Part shown: positions 23,772 through 34,867 of the stretch, one piece after another
Layout of the letters: each line of letters starts with the position of its first letter
Position numbering within the stretch: position 1 is the first letter of the stretch
Source of the DNA: Vandiemenella viatica
Taxonomy: Eukaryota > Arthropoda > Insecta > Orthoptera > Morabidae
DNA length: 64,000 nt
Direction of reading: 5' to 3'
Assembly: GCA_031002005.1 (NCBI GenBank)
Contig: JARYHS010008074.1
Location: 176,166,494-176,230,493 of the forward strand
Translations under genes and position numbers: made by a program
The notes under the pieces: generated by a model
What the model was told of the DNA's origin: nothing
Database searches by the model: none
Seen by the model: the letters and a program-made list of their open reading frames with translations, nothing else

Positions 23772-25439
23772 ATGAAGCTTAGATCCGGGATTGTTTTAAT
23801 AGAAAACTTATCTGTAATTTCGGGAAGTAGTGAGATGATGAATGAATTAAATTCAGAGACAATGCATCAACGAACTATGGCAGAAACGGAGACGAATACA
23901 AATGTTGATTTAGCTTCTGAAGCGGGTTATAGCTCTCAATCCACGACAAGCATCGGGGAGACAGATATGGAAAATTTTCCAAATGTCTCTGATAGTATCT
24001 CAGAAAAGATCTCAGTTCCACCCATTGCTAAAAACACCCACAATCCAGAAAACACTACACCAGTTCCACAACAAAACATACAACTGGGCGATATCATGGC
24101 ATTTCTAGCACAAATGCAGTCACAGTTGTCTGGCGTAAAAGATGAGTTGTCAGAGAAAATCGATGCACTTGACAAGAAGCATGAGGTTACTCTCAGGATG
24201 GTTGAAGAACGATTGTCCAGCTTTCAAGGGCAGATCTCGGAAGAAGTGAAGAGTTTTAAAGCTAGCATTAGGTCGGACGTCAATAGTTTGTCCCAGACCA
24301 CAGATAAATTAGCTGAAACTTGTGACTCACTGAAAAATTCAAATGATGAGTTATGTAAACGTTTAGAGTCTACTAACCAGTCAGTTGAAAGAACCCGAGC
24401 TGAAAGCAGTGCGAACCTCGGACAAATTTCCGAATTTGTACATTCAGTCAAGGACCAAACCGAGGCTAAGTTCACGAAAGTGAACACTGAAATCGAAGTT
24501 CTGTCTGGTTCAATCGAACAGATTAAAGACGGTCAGAAAGAGCTTCAGATTTCACAAGAAAAGTTTGTACAGGATACAGGATCTAAGTTATCCTTATTTG
24601 AAAAGAAAATAAACAACTTAAATGATTCTTGCGCGAGTGGTGGATCGATAAATGCAACGTGTCGACATTACGCTGTCAGCAATGTCGAGTTAAAGATTCC
24701 ACGGTTTGGCTCACGTAAAAATATCAATCCAAAAGCATATATTTCTGAGCTTGACAGGTATTTTGATATAAAGGGAGTGCCGGAAACAGCGAAATTGCTG
24801 ATCATTGAACATTCTTTCTTTGAAACGGACCGCCCATGGCTGTTGCTAGCTTACCAACCGGGTATGTCATACAATGAATTCAAAGAGTTATTTTTACGGA
24901 CATTCTGGTCCACAAAAATACAGAATCAGGCAAGGCTAAAACTTCATCAGAGCAGATATGACCCGCAGGTCAACGACTCGATGGAAAATTACGTCGAGAG
25001 ACTGGTCATACAGTCGAGGTATTTTGACGTATCCATGTCAGACGGCGAATTTATTGACGCGGTCGTCACGCATTTCAGTCCGCACGTACAGGCTCATATA
25101 AATCCTGTGCTGATTCGCACCATTCCGGAGTTGCTGGATACTTTGAAGAATTTGGATGCCATTGGTCAGCGGGCAATGAACGCTAAAACGCGGGATGAGA
25201 AAGATTCGGGGCGAAAGGAGTCGGAACTAAATTCCCACGGTGACTATTCAAAACAAGGAAAGGATCATCGAAACAAGCGTTGGAAGGGAAACGACGGAAA
25301 ACCCTACCAACAAGACGGACGTGTTCCGTGGAAAAATGAAGGCCACAGAGAAAATAACGGGCAATCTCGTAAAGACGGGTCCGAAATGAATGCGGTCACG
25401 GTAGTAGAAGCTCGACCCGAACTCCCAGCCGAGCAATAA
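23772..25439 (+). CDS. gag-like protein of the LTR retrotransposon (555 aa)
   Basis: This intact ORF is the only long one in the element. Residues 1-100 are polar and low-complexity. Residues of about 105-290 are strongly heptad-like (for example QLSGVKDELSEKIDALDKKH), predicting a long coiled coil. Residues of about 300-460 form a retrotransposon-gag/capsid-like domain, including VELKIPRFGSRKNINPKAYI, YNEFKELFLRTFW and SMENYVERLVIQSRYF. The tail at about 470-535 is Lys/Arg/Gly/Asn-rich and probably binds RNA, with no CCHC zinc knuckle. The closing MNAVTVVEARPE resembles gag ends that normally precede protease, but a stop follows and no pol is found. Such proteins form the particle that packages element RNA. 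Start chosen as the first ATG of the frame. Confidence 0.85.
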   Translation: MKLRSGIVLIENLSVISGSSEMMNELNSETMHQRTMAETETNTNVDLASEAGYSSQSTTSIGETDMENFPNVSDSISEKISVPPIAKNTHNPENTTPVPQQNIQLGDIMAFLAQMQSQLSGVKDELSEKIDALDKKHEVTLRMVEERLSSFQGQISEEVKSFKASIRSDVNSLSQTTDKLAETCDSLKNSNDELCKRLESTNQSVERTRAESSANLGQISEFVHSVKDQTEAKFTKVNTEIEVLSGSIEQIKDGQKELQISQEKFVQDTGSKLSLFEKKINNLNDSCASGGSINATCRHYAVSNVELKIPRFGSRKNINPKAYISELDRYFDIKGVPETAKLLIIEHSFFETDRPWLLLAYQPGMSYNEFKELFLRTFWSTKIQNQARLKLHQSRYDPQVNDSMENYVERLVIQSRYFDVSMSDGEFIDAVVTHFSPHVQAHINPVLIRTIPELLDTLKNLDAIGQRAMNAKTRDEKDSGRKESELNSHGDYSKQGKDHRNKRWKGNDGKPYQQDGRVPWKNEGHRENNGQSRKDGSEMNAVTVVEARPELPAEQ

Positions 25440-27177
25440 TTATCACTATCGGTTCAAAAATGTACAGGTGCTTGTACAGTTTGTAACCGGGAATTCTAGT
25501 TGAATAGTTTTGAGATGTAAATATAAATTTAAATTTTGTATAACAAATAAATAGATTAATAGCAAAAGGAAGCTGTGTCGCGCAGATGTTGTGGATGCAA
25601 ACTTAAAGTTGTTAAACGCGGATACCGTTAAGGTTGGTCGTGTTCGGAACAACACCTGACACAGATATTCCCAGAACTGCTACTACAGGAGAGCCTTTGT
25701 TTGGTAAGAGGGTCCCCTCAGGTAGAAGCAGCCTCTTCAATGGGACCTACCCATTAACGAGCAAAGACTGAAAGGCTTATTCGCCGGTTGCTCATTGTAT
25801 GGAACATATGTTTTTGCTGGTTACAGATAGAATGAAATCCGCATTCGGAAACCAGGTGCTGAATCAACATTTCCGAACTTTATATTTTGCCCACGTGAAA
25901 TTTTTATAGTCAAATTGACTTTCACGATGTTAGGTGGACGTGATTGGATAAAGTCCTGAAATTTTAAATGATTTCCTGTGCCGTAAAAATTGATATGCAG
26001 TCGCAGGTAAAATGTAACGCTGTTGTTGCTCCCAACCTCTTATCTTCGCGATCAGAATTCATCTAACGGCGACACACATGTTGTGATATGCTTTCCAAGA
26101 ATATTCTGTGACATAAACCAAAAGATTTCAACGTTTTGTGATGAATCAGGTCGATGTAACGTTTATACCGCTAGGTTGTTACATGGTATTTTTCTGGGCA
26201 GAAGCTTGCAGCGAGCGCGGTGTCGCTTTGTCTGTAGTTGGTCAAAGATCTAAAGTTATCTTGCCAACATGTTTTAGCTTCCTTTTTTTTGTGTGTCTAT
26301 TAAAGGGTGGCGTACTTGCCGTGAATAATGCCCATAGAACACGAAATTCTTGCCGGAAAGAGTTTTTCAAATTGTGCTGGTCATCACAGGAATAAGGAAT
26401 CCTAAGTTGAATGATTACAGGAACACTGGCGAGTTATCGCGACACTTTGCTGTTATTTTGTTAACGGTTGAGCAAGGTCAAAGGGGAGTAAGTTACAGTT
26501 GATTGCATTTGTAAAGGCTAAATGGAAACATTTTGTTCACGGGATGAGTTCAATAATTCAGCTAACTGTTCATGTTAAGGTGATTTATCTTTGATACTAA
26601 CTTCAGTTAAAAGGAATGTTGATTTTTATTTCAGTTGGTTTCATATCGTTCTTTAATCTGGCATTCATTGGCGGTAGAAGCGTCATGAACACACGCAGAA
26701 AAGTTGACAAGTTCGGGCATGAAGCTTAAAATTGAGGTTTACTCGCCATTTGCAGTAATTGCAATTTTAACTTGTTTGAGAGATAACAACAGTAACTTCA
26801 TGTGCATTTTTTTTATATTATGTTTATCATGTTTTTTTTCCTGTATGTTTCAGTCTGTGTTTTTCTTATTTTATCTATAGCTATTTGTGTATAGATTTAA
26901 GAATGATTGGTTCTCGCTAAGGCTCTGCTTCAGGCTACATGTAAATCCTTTGTAAGAAAATGGCCGGAACAATTCCTATTCGCAGCGCGTGTAATTTCCT
27001 TGCAGAGTAATTAACTTGATTTTATAATCACGAGCGAAAGGGATAGAGTGAAAACCAAAGCTTCAAATATTTTTAACTATAAATGATTGTATCAGATCAT
27101 TAAGTACATTGAAATTATGGTTATTGTATTAAAATTATCGTATTAGACAATAATTTTAAAATTAACTGGGTGGCATA
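25440..27177 (+). other. 3' internal region of the LTR element, non-coding
   Basis: 1.7 kb between the gag stop and the right LTR. Open frames are under 90 codons and none shows pol or envelope motifs. It may hold packaging or RNA-structure signals or be captured sequence. The last bases before the LTR (ACTGGGTGGCATA) are not a clear polypurine tract. Confidence 0.6.
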
Positions 27178-28451
27178 TGTAGCAGAATGACCAAAAATGG
27201 GTCATTCCGTACATTTTTATATATATATTTTTGCATATTTATATATATAAAAAGAATAGAGAGAAATTATCGGAAAGAGTTGTCAGTGTGTGTGTGGCAC
27301 GTGAGCCAGACGCGCCAGAAGGTCGCGGCAGCCTGGCGGCGGCCAGGGACAATGGACACCAGCTACCCTTCTCACGCAGTCGGTCAGGCGTATAATCCCT
27401 TAGCTCCGGGGAAACGGTAAACTAAGGTGAACAAACTACCCGAGCCCAAGTTTTACGAACGGGGAATTTCGGAGGTCACAGGTGACGGAAATGTCCGAGG
27501 CTATCCCGAGTTCACCCGAGTCGAGGAAGACAAGGTTCGCCTATCGTGACAGCCGAAGGGAGGAGCTTAAAAATGGCAGAACCAATCGACAGAGACGTTC
27601 CTTTGCATTTTGTAACGATGGTGTATTTTTTTCATGTACACCACGAGTGTAAGAGGAGGCTTTTTCCGGCGGACGCTAGAGAGAGAGAGGACTTGGTTCC
27701 GAGCCTTCAGAGGAGAAGGAGCGGATCTGCCGAAGCTGGAGATCGCTCTTGGCTTCGAACCTGAGGGTTAATAAGCGTGTTGTACAGTGAGGTCACTGTG
27801 CACGCATCCATTAGCGTTTGCACGGACGTGGTGCTTTGTCCGCTATAGCCAAGGGGCTATAGTACTTCCGCCGTCGCGGGAAATACATCGCCGTCACGGT
27901 AATCATCCTACAAGTGCAGTGTGGTACTTTTATTCGGTCATTGAGTACAGCCCTGTAACGGCCACTGAATGATTAGGAGTTCTCGCACCCCCAAATATTG
28001 AGCTAGCTGGGGCAGACTTTCTTAAAGCCACACTTGGTGGATAATATAAATTATCCTGGCGCCCGGCATTTGAGATTGAATACAGTTGATGCCAATACTG
28101 TGTTTGATTTATGGTTCCCCTATCATTGTGAAGGGAGCTTTCATTTAAACAAATCAAGTGTGTAGCTTTCTTGCTTGCCAATTGACATTGGGAGTTTGTT
28201 TCAAGATTAATTTAAAGGTGGTTGTATTTTGATGCTTTTGTTTATTTGTTAATATGTGTTGGCAATTGTAAGAAGAGGCTTTGCATAGTTCTTTTTATCA
28301 TATTTCAATGTGTCAATGTTAACGATAAATAAGCCTCGCCTGTACGCCATTTGAGTACCAAATAAATTAGCGGCCTAAGGTTTCTTTTAATCATATAAAA
28401 AGAAGTAAAAGGTTTTCACCCTTACCTCCCCACCCCCGCTAAACCGCCACA
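27178..28451 (+). repeat. right LTR (1274 bp)
   Basis: Same termini and length as the left LTR and almost the same sequence throughout; the offset between matching points is 5213-5215 bp. AATAAA near the 3' end could act as the polyadenylation signal. It is followed directly by the target duplicate GTAT. Confidence 0.93.
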
Positions 28452-28509
28452 GTATGTTCAGGCGGAAAGGAAACAGACATCATACTTATGACGATCGATG
28501 GCTCCGTAC

Positions 28510-28885
28510 CACCGAGTATGCTGGTTGAGCGATGATCCTCTGGCCTCGCATTCAGGAAAACACAGGTTCGAATCCCCGTACACCGATTCAGACTATGGTT
28601 TCATGAAATCCCTTTCGGCGAATATTGGTGTGGTTCATTTAAAAGGCCATGTTGAATTATTTCACATTTCTTGCCCCCATTCCTTTCTTTCCTCTAATGA
28701 CCTCGACATCGACGAAGCGTAAAGCCATAAAAAAATGTCATCTCAAATTTTTACATATAACATAACATTTACCTTCAATAAAGTTGGTTAAATACGCTGT
28801 GAATATTACATGGATCGGATTCCACATTAATATGTGTGTCTCGGCGGAAAGGAAACAGACATCATACTTTTGATGGCTTAGTACG
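28510..28885 (+). repeat. tandem unit 2: SINE-A plus 3' flank
   Basis: SINE-A blocks (CAGGTTCGAATCCCCGTAC, CATTTAAAAGGCCATG, CTAATGACCTCGACATCGAC, GCGTAAAGCC) are followed by TTCAATAAAGTTGGTTAAAT, ACATTAATATGTGTG and GGCGGAAAGGAAACAGAC. This matches unit 1 plus the sequence that resumes after the LTR element. The two units therefore derive from one tandem duplication that predates the LTR insertion. Confidence 0.7.
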
Positions 28886-29400
28886 GCCTCAACTGCGACG
28901 AGACGTTTTCTCTTTTATGACACAACTGACGGTCAGTGTTTCGAGCAGCACAGCATCAGAGATTTCCGAGACCCTCGGTAGGTGGCAGTCACGTCGTCTG
29001 CGGCTGAGGCAACAAAAGGCACGCTAATTAATTCTTATCTCGCGAGAGCAGCCGTCGGGAATTTAACTCCAGTGCGGCGACAATGGCTCGACTTTGTAAT
29101 GCAGTGTCTGGCTGCCTTCTTGTTCGGCGATGTCCTTTTCAGCGGCGGCATTGTGGGCCGCGTAATGCCGAGCACAATGGCGGCACCCTCTTAATGATGG
29201 CGCCGCGGCGCACAACGCGACCGACCTCACAGCTACTTGTCGCACGCAGACACGTGCCGCAAATATTAGCGGACCTCAAACAAGGAGAGGCGGCTTTTGT
29301 CAGAGTTCGCAGTTCTCTGTTCCTGCGGAGTTGGTTCCCGCTGACGCACAATGCTTATCGTCTATCTAGTGGTCCACCAGGATAACATACCGACTCGACG
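28886..29400. promoter_or_regulatory. GC-rich intronic block with SOX-type motifs, possible enhancer
   Basis: Within an AT-rich intron this block is GC-rich and carries ACAATGG (29080-29086), ACTTTGT (29091), CATTGTG (29149-29155) and CACAATGG (29173-29180), all matches to the (A/T)(A/T)CAA(A/T)G core or its complement. A TAATTAATT homeobox-like motif lies near 29027. No ORF here resembles a known protein. Placement inside a Sox gene makes autoregulation conceivable, but nothing here proves activity. Confidence 0.3.
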
Positions 29401-31220
29401 AGGCTTTCAGACCTCATGTGACTTATTGTTCATAGTCATTTTATTCCAATTTAATACCCGACTTTAACCAGATGTATAAGATAAAAATTGTAGGGACAAT
29501 CGGTTTCACCGATATACACGTATCAAGTATAGCAGCGACCCCAATCACGGCAAGACATATACAAGGTGTTGCAAAGATAGCCAAATTGTGAGCTGTCATT
29601 TTACTCGTCCATTGAGCAGAATTGCTTAAGTGGTTCTCGCAACGTGTACTCCGAAAAATATAAACACCGTTTCTAGGACACGAGTGTCGAATCACTCTGG
29701 CCTCATGGGGATACCTGGGAGAACAGTTAGATACCATATGTTCGTACGGGGAGTGAGAAACCATGGTACATCTGTTGTCATGTCCACAAATCGGGATGAA
29801 TATATCCAGATTTGACCCCCAATCATCTACTGACAAGGCCATCGCATTAGCGGAAAGACTACCTCATATTTGATGCCGTCATCGACACGAGAAGAAGTCT
29901 CCCTGACCAATCTCCGCAACTGACCTCTTTCCACGAATTTAATCAATACTGTTATAAATCTGTAAGTCAGCTGCGTGTGAGCGTTCGGAATGACAGAAGT
30001 GTGGATGTATGATGTTTTCAAATTTTGAGAGCTTTTGGTCTAGATTAAAATCTGCGAAAGTATCTAATGACTCCATGAAACCGAGGAACGGAGCAAGATA
30101 ATAATAATTTCGAGATGGGAAATATATGCGCCACAGATCACTATATATTTGAGATGAGCATTACTTTCAGGAAATTCTGACAAAAAATAGCACTACTACT
30201 CTTCGGATTTTTTTTTCTTTTACTTTTATTATTTATTCCTTCAATTTTCTGAAATTTAATACTTTAAAATAAAAAAAAAACATGAATCAAACTTAATCAG
30301 CATAAATAATATTCAGATTATTGTAAACAGCTTTATGCTTCAAGAGACACTAATATGACTCTACTACTCTTTTGTGTTCCCATGTTTATGCTTAGTAATA
30401 TAATTCTATACATCTTCATAGCTTATGTTAATTCTAATATACAATCATCAACTCTATGTATTAACATGAATAATTTTTCTCATATATTATATTGCGTTAA
30501 AATTTGAGTAAAATACAAAATCAGACATCTGTATGAAAACCGAATCTGAGGTAGTAACAAGAAAGGAACATTTTTTGATGACATTTACATTTTTGCTTCT
30601 CCACGTTGATATTATTTTGGTGCTAGAACGAAAATGGTAAAGCAGTTTTACCAGGGTACGCGCATGCGAAGCAGCGGGAAAATACTAATCACCGCGGATT
30701 CATAAAACAATACTGTACCGAAACTTTGTTTATTGCAGAAACAAGTCGATTGAAATCACTATACATATCTCCGATACACATAAAGACACTTATTTAGTGG
30801 TTTATACTAACTATTAACGAAACATCAATAACTTAGTCCGATTCCTTTCCCATATACAGCCGCGTGGGAGGTCTTTCCCCTCGTAAAAAGTCAGTTACTG
30901 AGTTCTTCGTAAACCATTCTCTGTCTTCCTTGGTTTTGCGGATACCACACAGTATAGACAAAATAGAAAAAATATGTGCTGAAAACTTAACTGGTACCCA
31001 AAGACTAAACAAATTACTCCATGCATGGAACTCCAAACTACGATGATACAATACAGTACAGTACAATACAGTACAGTACAATATAGTACCTGGGTGACCG
31101 ATCATAGCTCGGCATCTTTCGGTTTCTTTTCAATATGCAAGATTTTTTCGTGAAGTTTGATTAAGTTAAATGTTTTTCTTAAATGCTTACTAAGCATTTT
31201 GAAGTGCATTGTTTCTTGCT
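29401..31220. other. non-coding intron sequence
   Basis: The minus frame at 29441-29842 is open for 133 codons but shows no motif I recognise. An (ACAGT/ACAAT)n microsatellite occupies about 31043-31089. Confidence 0.4.
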
Positions 31221-31221
31221 A

Positions 31222-31325
31222 TAACCAAAGAGAAGCTTAACTAACATCAGTAGGCTTACTGGTACCTGAAACACGAGATGAGGTTAGAGCCGTTTCCGAG
31301 ATATCAAATACAAACGTTGCTCTTT
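31222..31325 (+). repeat. dispersed repeat, copy 1
   Basis: AACCAAAGAGAAGCTTA, CATCAGTAGGCTTACTGG and GTTAGAGCCGTTTCCGAGAT recur in the same order at about 33378-33485. The repeat has no coding content. It lies just left of the LINE-B insertion. Confidence 0.6.
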
Positions 31326-31459
31326 TTCTTGTAAAATCGTATTAAAAACGCTATCTACATATAAAGTTTTATCCAAATCGTTAAGCCATTTCAGAGCTCG
31401 TCCGGTTTACCACCTCATAAATTGCTTAAAAAATGCTATTATTATATTATATAGAAATC

Positions 31460-32704
31460 AATAGAGATCAATCAGGCACAAGAAAACCATATGCACCTTT
31501 GTAGACTTCAAGAAGGCGTATGACTCCATCAACAGGAAAAATCTACTCAATATCCTAAGGGAATATGGTCTGGACAATAAGTCAAGAGAATTAATCAGAC
31601 ACTCGCCAACACTACAAACAAAGTAAAATTCATGGGAGAACTCTCCAGAGAATTCGAAACAAAAACTGGCGTTAGACAGGGTGACGGTCTCTCGCCAATC
31701 TTATTTAATATAGCCCTGGACAAAGTCATTAGAGAATGGGGGAAAACGAACACCCCACTAAAACTAGGCAGAAAAAGACTAAATATCTCCTGCTTGGCCT
31801 TCGCAGATGATCTGGCTATTCTGTCAGAAAGTTGCCAACAAGCCATCAAACAAATAGAATCCCTCAAAGAATTAGCAGAAAAAATTTGACTAAAAATCTC
31901 CTTTGAGAAAACGGTTTTTCTTGGCACACAAACTGAACATAAAACACTGGACACAAACTGAACATAAAACACTGGACACAAAATATGGAAAAATCAACAG
32001 AGTCACCGAGATTAAATACTTAGGCGAAATTATCAATCCAACAGGACTCGAAAAGAAGGCACAGCAAAACAGACTCAACAAAATGAAAAAAGCTTTCGGA
32101 CAGACCTGCAACATCTACAACAAAAAGAACATAGGAATTCAATAAAAAATTAGACACTACAGTTATTAAACCAAACGCTCTATACGCCACAGAAACATCG
32201 AGAACATCCAAGAAGAAGAACGAAGAATAATCAGGAAAATTATTGGACCAACCAAAACAGAAGAAGGCTACAGACTAAAGTCAAACAAAACAGTAGAGTC
32301 CCACTCGAACATAACCAACGACATCAGAAAACGTAGACTAAAATTCTACGGTCACATCTACAGGATGTCAGATCACAGATTAACTAAGCAGATATTCAAA
32401 CTCATGCAACCATAAAAAATGCCTAACAGTTGGTTCGATCAAGTAAGACTAGGCCTGGAAAAAAGCTAAAATCAAGAGCTCAGAAATCGTAGATCGCAAA
32501 ATCTTCAGACAAAAAATACACGACTGGGTAGTCATGCCAGAAACCAAAGCCAAGAAGACCGGCACAACTTCGACAGAAGAGAGAAAACTTGCCTTCAGTA
32601 AACGGATGCGAGAATACTGGAATGGCAAAAGAAACTCAGACACAAAATGACTATGCTTTACGTGATCTGTAGAGGTCCATGTGCATAAAATAAAAATAAA
32701 TAAA
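31460..32704 (+). pseudogene. LINE-B: 5'-truncated non-LTR retrotransposon with target duplication
   Basis: The 12-bp sequence TATATAGAAATC occurs at 31448-31459 and again at 32705-32716, bracketing a 1245-bp insert with an A-rich tail (AAAATAAAAATAAATAAA). The insert encodes RT motifs in order: CTFVDFKKAYDSINRKNLL (motif A), TGVRQGDGLSPILFNIALDK (motif B), SCLAFADDLAILSES (motif C, FADD intact) and IKYLGEI. Then come RKIIGPTKTEEGYRLKSNK, KRRLKFYGHIYRM and the tail TSTEERKLAFSKRMREYW. Several frameshifts and stops break it, including one near 31620 and one at 31887. A short tandem duplication of about 26 bp lies near 31926-31978. The endonuclease domain is missing through 5' truncation. Confidence 0.9.
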
Positions 32705-33371
32705 TATATAGAAATCTCAACGCTATTCAGGGTTTAATTAATGGTGCATGATTAGTGGTAATTCACTTATACAATATCAATGCTAAACTCATTTACTCTG
32801 ATAAAACTATGCTCATACCCCTCATTAAACTCACACACCTTCTGATCCAATAGTTCCTTTATAAATTACAAGAAAACAATTCCTAATAAAAGTAATCCTG
32901 TATGCCCATTAATAAAGCACAAGAATTGTATTTGCCAGTACCTGTTATTTCGTATAGATACATGTACGTGGCTTTTTCACGAGTTCGTAGATTTAGAAAT
33001 ATTTATGTTTGTGTTACACATACGGCTAAAGAGTAAACGAACACATTATAACTGCTAATATCATTTTCAAAAAAGTTTTATAACGTAAAGAAGTTTGAAA
33101 AAATCACATCTGACAAAGACAATATCTATTTTTTTAACATCTATCTTTTTGCAGTTAAACATGTAGTATTTAATGATAACGACTTTTTATAATAAAAACT
33201 GTATTTATTACTATTCTTCAAATAAAATACCTTTCATTAATAAGTATACTTGAATTTCCTTATTTCCACATTATTATATTACCAGCTGGTGATTGACCAC
33301 GATACTGAGCGAAATATTCGCACGAGTCAGTAAGAATACAAGATTTGTTCGTTTAAAGATAGAAGAGTTCC

Positions 33372-33490
33372 TTGCTCCAACCAAAGAGAAACTTATTTAC
33401 AGAGACAACTATCATCAGTAGGCTTACTAGTACATGAAACTTCAACTAGATGGCGTTAGAGCCGTTTCCGATATACCAAATACAATAATT
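33372..33490 (+). repeat. dispersed repeat, copy 2
   Basis: AACCAAAGAGAAACTTA, CATCAGTAGGCTTACTAG and GTTAGAGCCGTTTCCGATAT match the copy at 31222. There is a short extra block in the middle (CAACTAGATGGC). Confidence 0.6.
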
Positions 33491-33608
33491 ACTCGTTTTT
33501 TAATAGATACAAACATGAGTTAATTTGTTGGTTGGTGTGTAGTATAAACGTCATAAGCGTTGCTCTGAAAATATCTCTGTATCAAGAATAAATAGCGTTG
33601 TTAGTAAC

Positions 33609-34576
33609 CAGAGTTTCTCAACCTATAGTCTGCAGACTACATGTGGTCTGCAGGCACATTATTAAAATTTAATTATAACTAAATCAAAGATATAACAAAA
33701 AATATTACTGAAAATTGTTCACATAAAATGGATACCGTGCTTGTACTGCATAAGACTGTAAAGGAGTATCAGAAGCCAAGATTTCTAAAATCCATATTTT
33801 AATGACCAGCAAGAATCTGATATTTCCAGGATATCATTGAAATTTTGCAATAATAATGTATTTGGTAATTAAGTTTTTAGTCGGCATCAAAGAGATCTTC
33901 AATAATTTGAGGATTAAGTTAATGACCGTTTTCTATAGCTTTATTGTAGGAGTAGGTCATAAGAAACTGCGGTAAATGGTGATAACAAATGGTAGAGTTC
34001 ATGGGCGTATCCAGTGAGGGGCAGCGGGGGGACTGCTGTCCGCTCCCCCGCCCCCCTAGAAAAAATATCAAGTTACCTTCAGTACGTTTCTACGAATGAA
34101 GAACTGGCTCAGGATCACTATGGGAGAGGAAAGAGTGACTGGATGATGCCTGATGAATGTGAATCAACATTTCGTGAAAGTACACCGTGAGATATTTACA
34201 AAGTTACTGAAACATTTTCTGAGAATCAGAGACGATTAATGTTTACATAAAAAAAACTATAATTGAGTTACGATCTTAATTAAATACATAGTAGTCCTTG
34301 GATTAAGTGGTTGGATTACTATGTTAATCAATAATAAAAAGTTTCCTCAATAGATTTAAGTTTTATTTTGTAATAAATCGTCATATTTCAGTCCCCCACA
34401 CCACTTCCTCGAAAAAATACCAGTTGACACCCCCACCCCCCAGTTCAGATCTTGCTCCCCCCCCCCCTAGTTCTGATCCTTGATTCGCCCTTGGTAGAGT
34501 TGGTTACAGATGGTATCCGTGCAATTATTTTTGTCATTTTACTAATCCTCTGGCTGAAAAAGGTTGAGAAACGTTG
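33609..34576. mobile_element. old hAT (Charlie-like) MITE, interrupted
   Basis: The left end CAGAGTTTCTCAACC and the inverted right end CAACGTTTCTCAACC agree at 13 of 15 positions. They match the well-known hAT-type terminus CAGTGTTTCTCAACC. No transposase is present and no clean 8-bp target duplication remains, so it is old. A second hAT-like element is inserted inside it at 34000-34493. Confidence 0.65.
34000..34493. mobile_element. hAT-like MITE nested in the older one, 8-bp target duplication
   Basis: GTAGAGTT occurs immediately outside both ends (33992-33999 and 34494-34501). The left end CATGGGCGTATCCAG and inverted right end CAAGGGCGAATCAAG agree at 12 of 15 positions. The element has C-rich tracts and no ORF. 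An 8-bp duplication plus CA..GGGCG ends fits the hAT superfamily. Confidence 0.75.
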
Positions 34577-34611
34577 TCATAAGGAAAAACTATTTTTTAT
34601 TTATTTTGGTT

Positions 34612-34815
34612 GGTCCTAGCATTCGGTAAGACGCAAGTTCTATCTATCCCCTTTCCGGCCGTCCATATTTCGATTTTCCATTGTTTCCCTCAAAATCACT
34701 CCAGTTGAACGCTGGGATAATACCGTCAAAAGGCCATTGCCGAATTCATTCACGTTCCTTTGCTCCCAGTATCCTCCCATTTCTGATAACCTTTACATCA
34801 TAGGGCCATATTTAA
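34612..34815 (+). repeat. SINE-A copy, plus (old)
   Basis: CCGTCCATATTTCGATTTTC, CCATTGTTTCCC, AAATCACTCCAGTTGAACGC, AAAAGGCCATTGCCGAATTC and TCTGATAACCTTTACATC follow the SINE-A block order with many substitutions. The B box is degenerate. Confidence 0.65.
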
Positions 34816-34867
34816 AAACCTAGATTGGTTCATCTATCATAAGCATAATTGTGAAATTTCATATCTT

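Larger units (their letters stand above)
21963..28451 (+). mobile_element. LTR retrotransposon with gag but no pol
   Basis: Two 1274-bp direct repeats, both TGTAGCAG...CCGCCACA, bound a 3.9-kb interior. The host sequence GTAT occurs immediately before the left LTR and immediately after the right LTR, a 4-bp target duplication. The interior has a candidate primer-binding site directly after the left LTR and one intact 555-codon gag-like ORF. About 1.7 kb follows with no protease, reverse transcriptase, RNase H or integrase motif in any frame I could read. No clear polypurine tract precedes the right LTR. The near-identical LTRs imply a recent insertion. Mobility would need enzymes from a related element in trans; this is an inference. 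Confidence 0.92.

Noticed and set aside
29441..29842. 133-codon minus frame in the Sox intron
   Set aside because: No family match from reading and no splice or promoter context.
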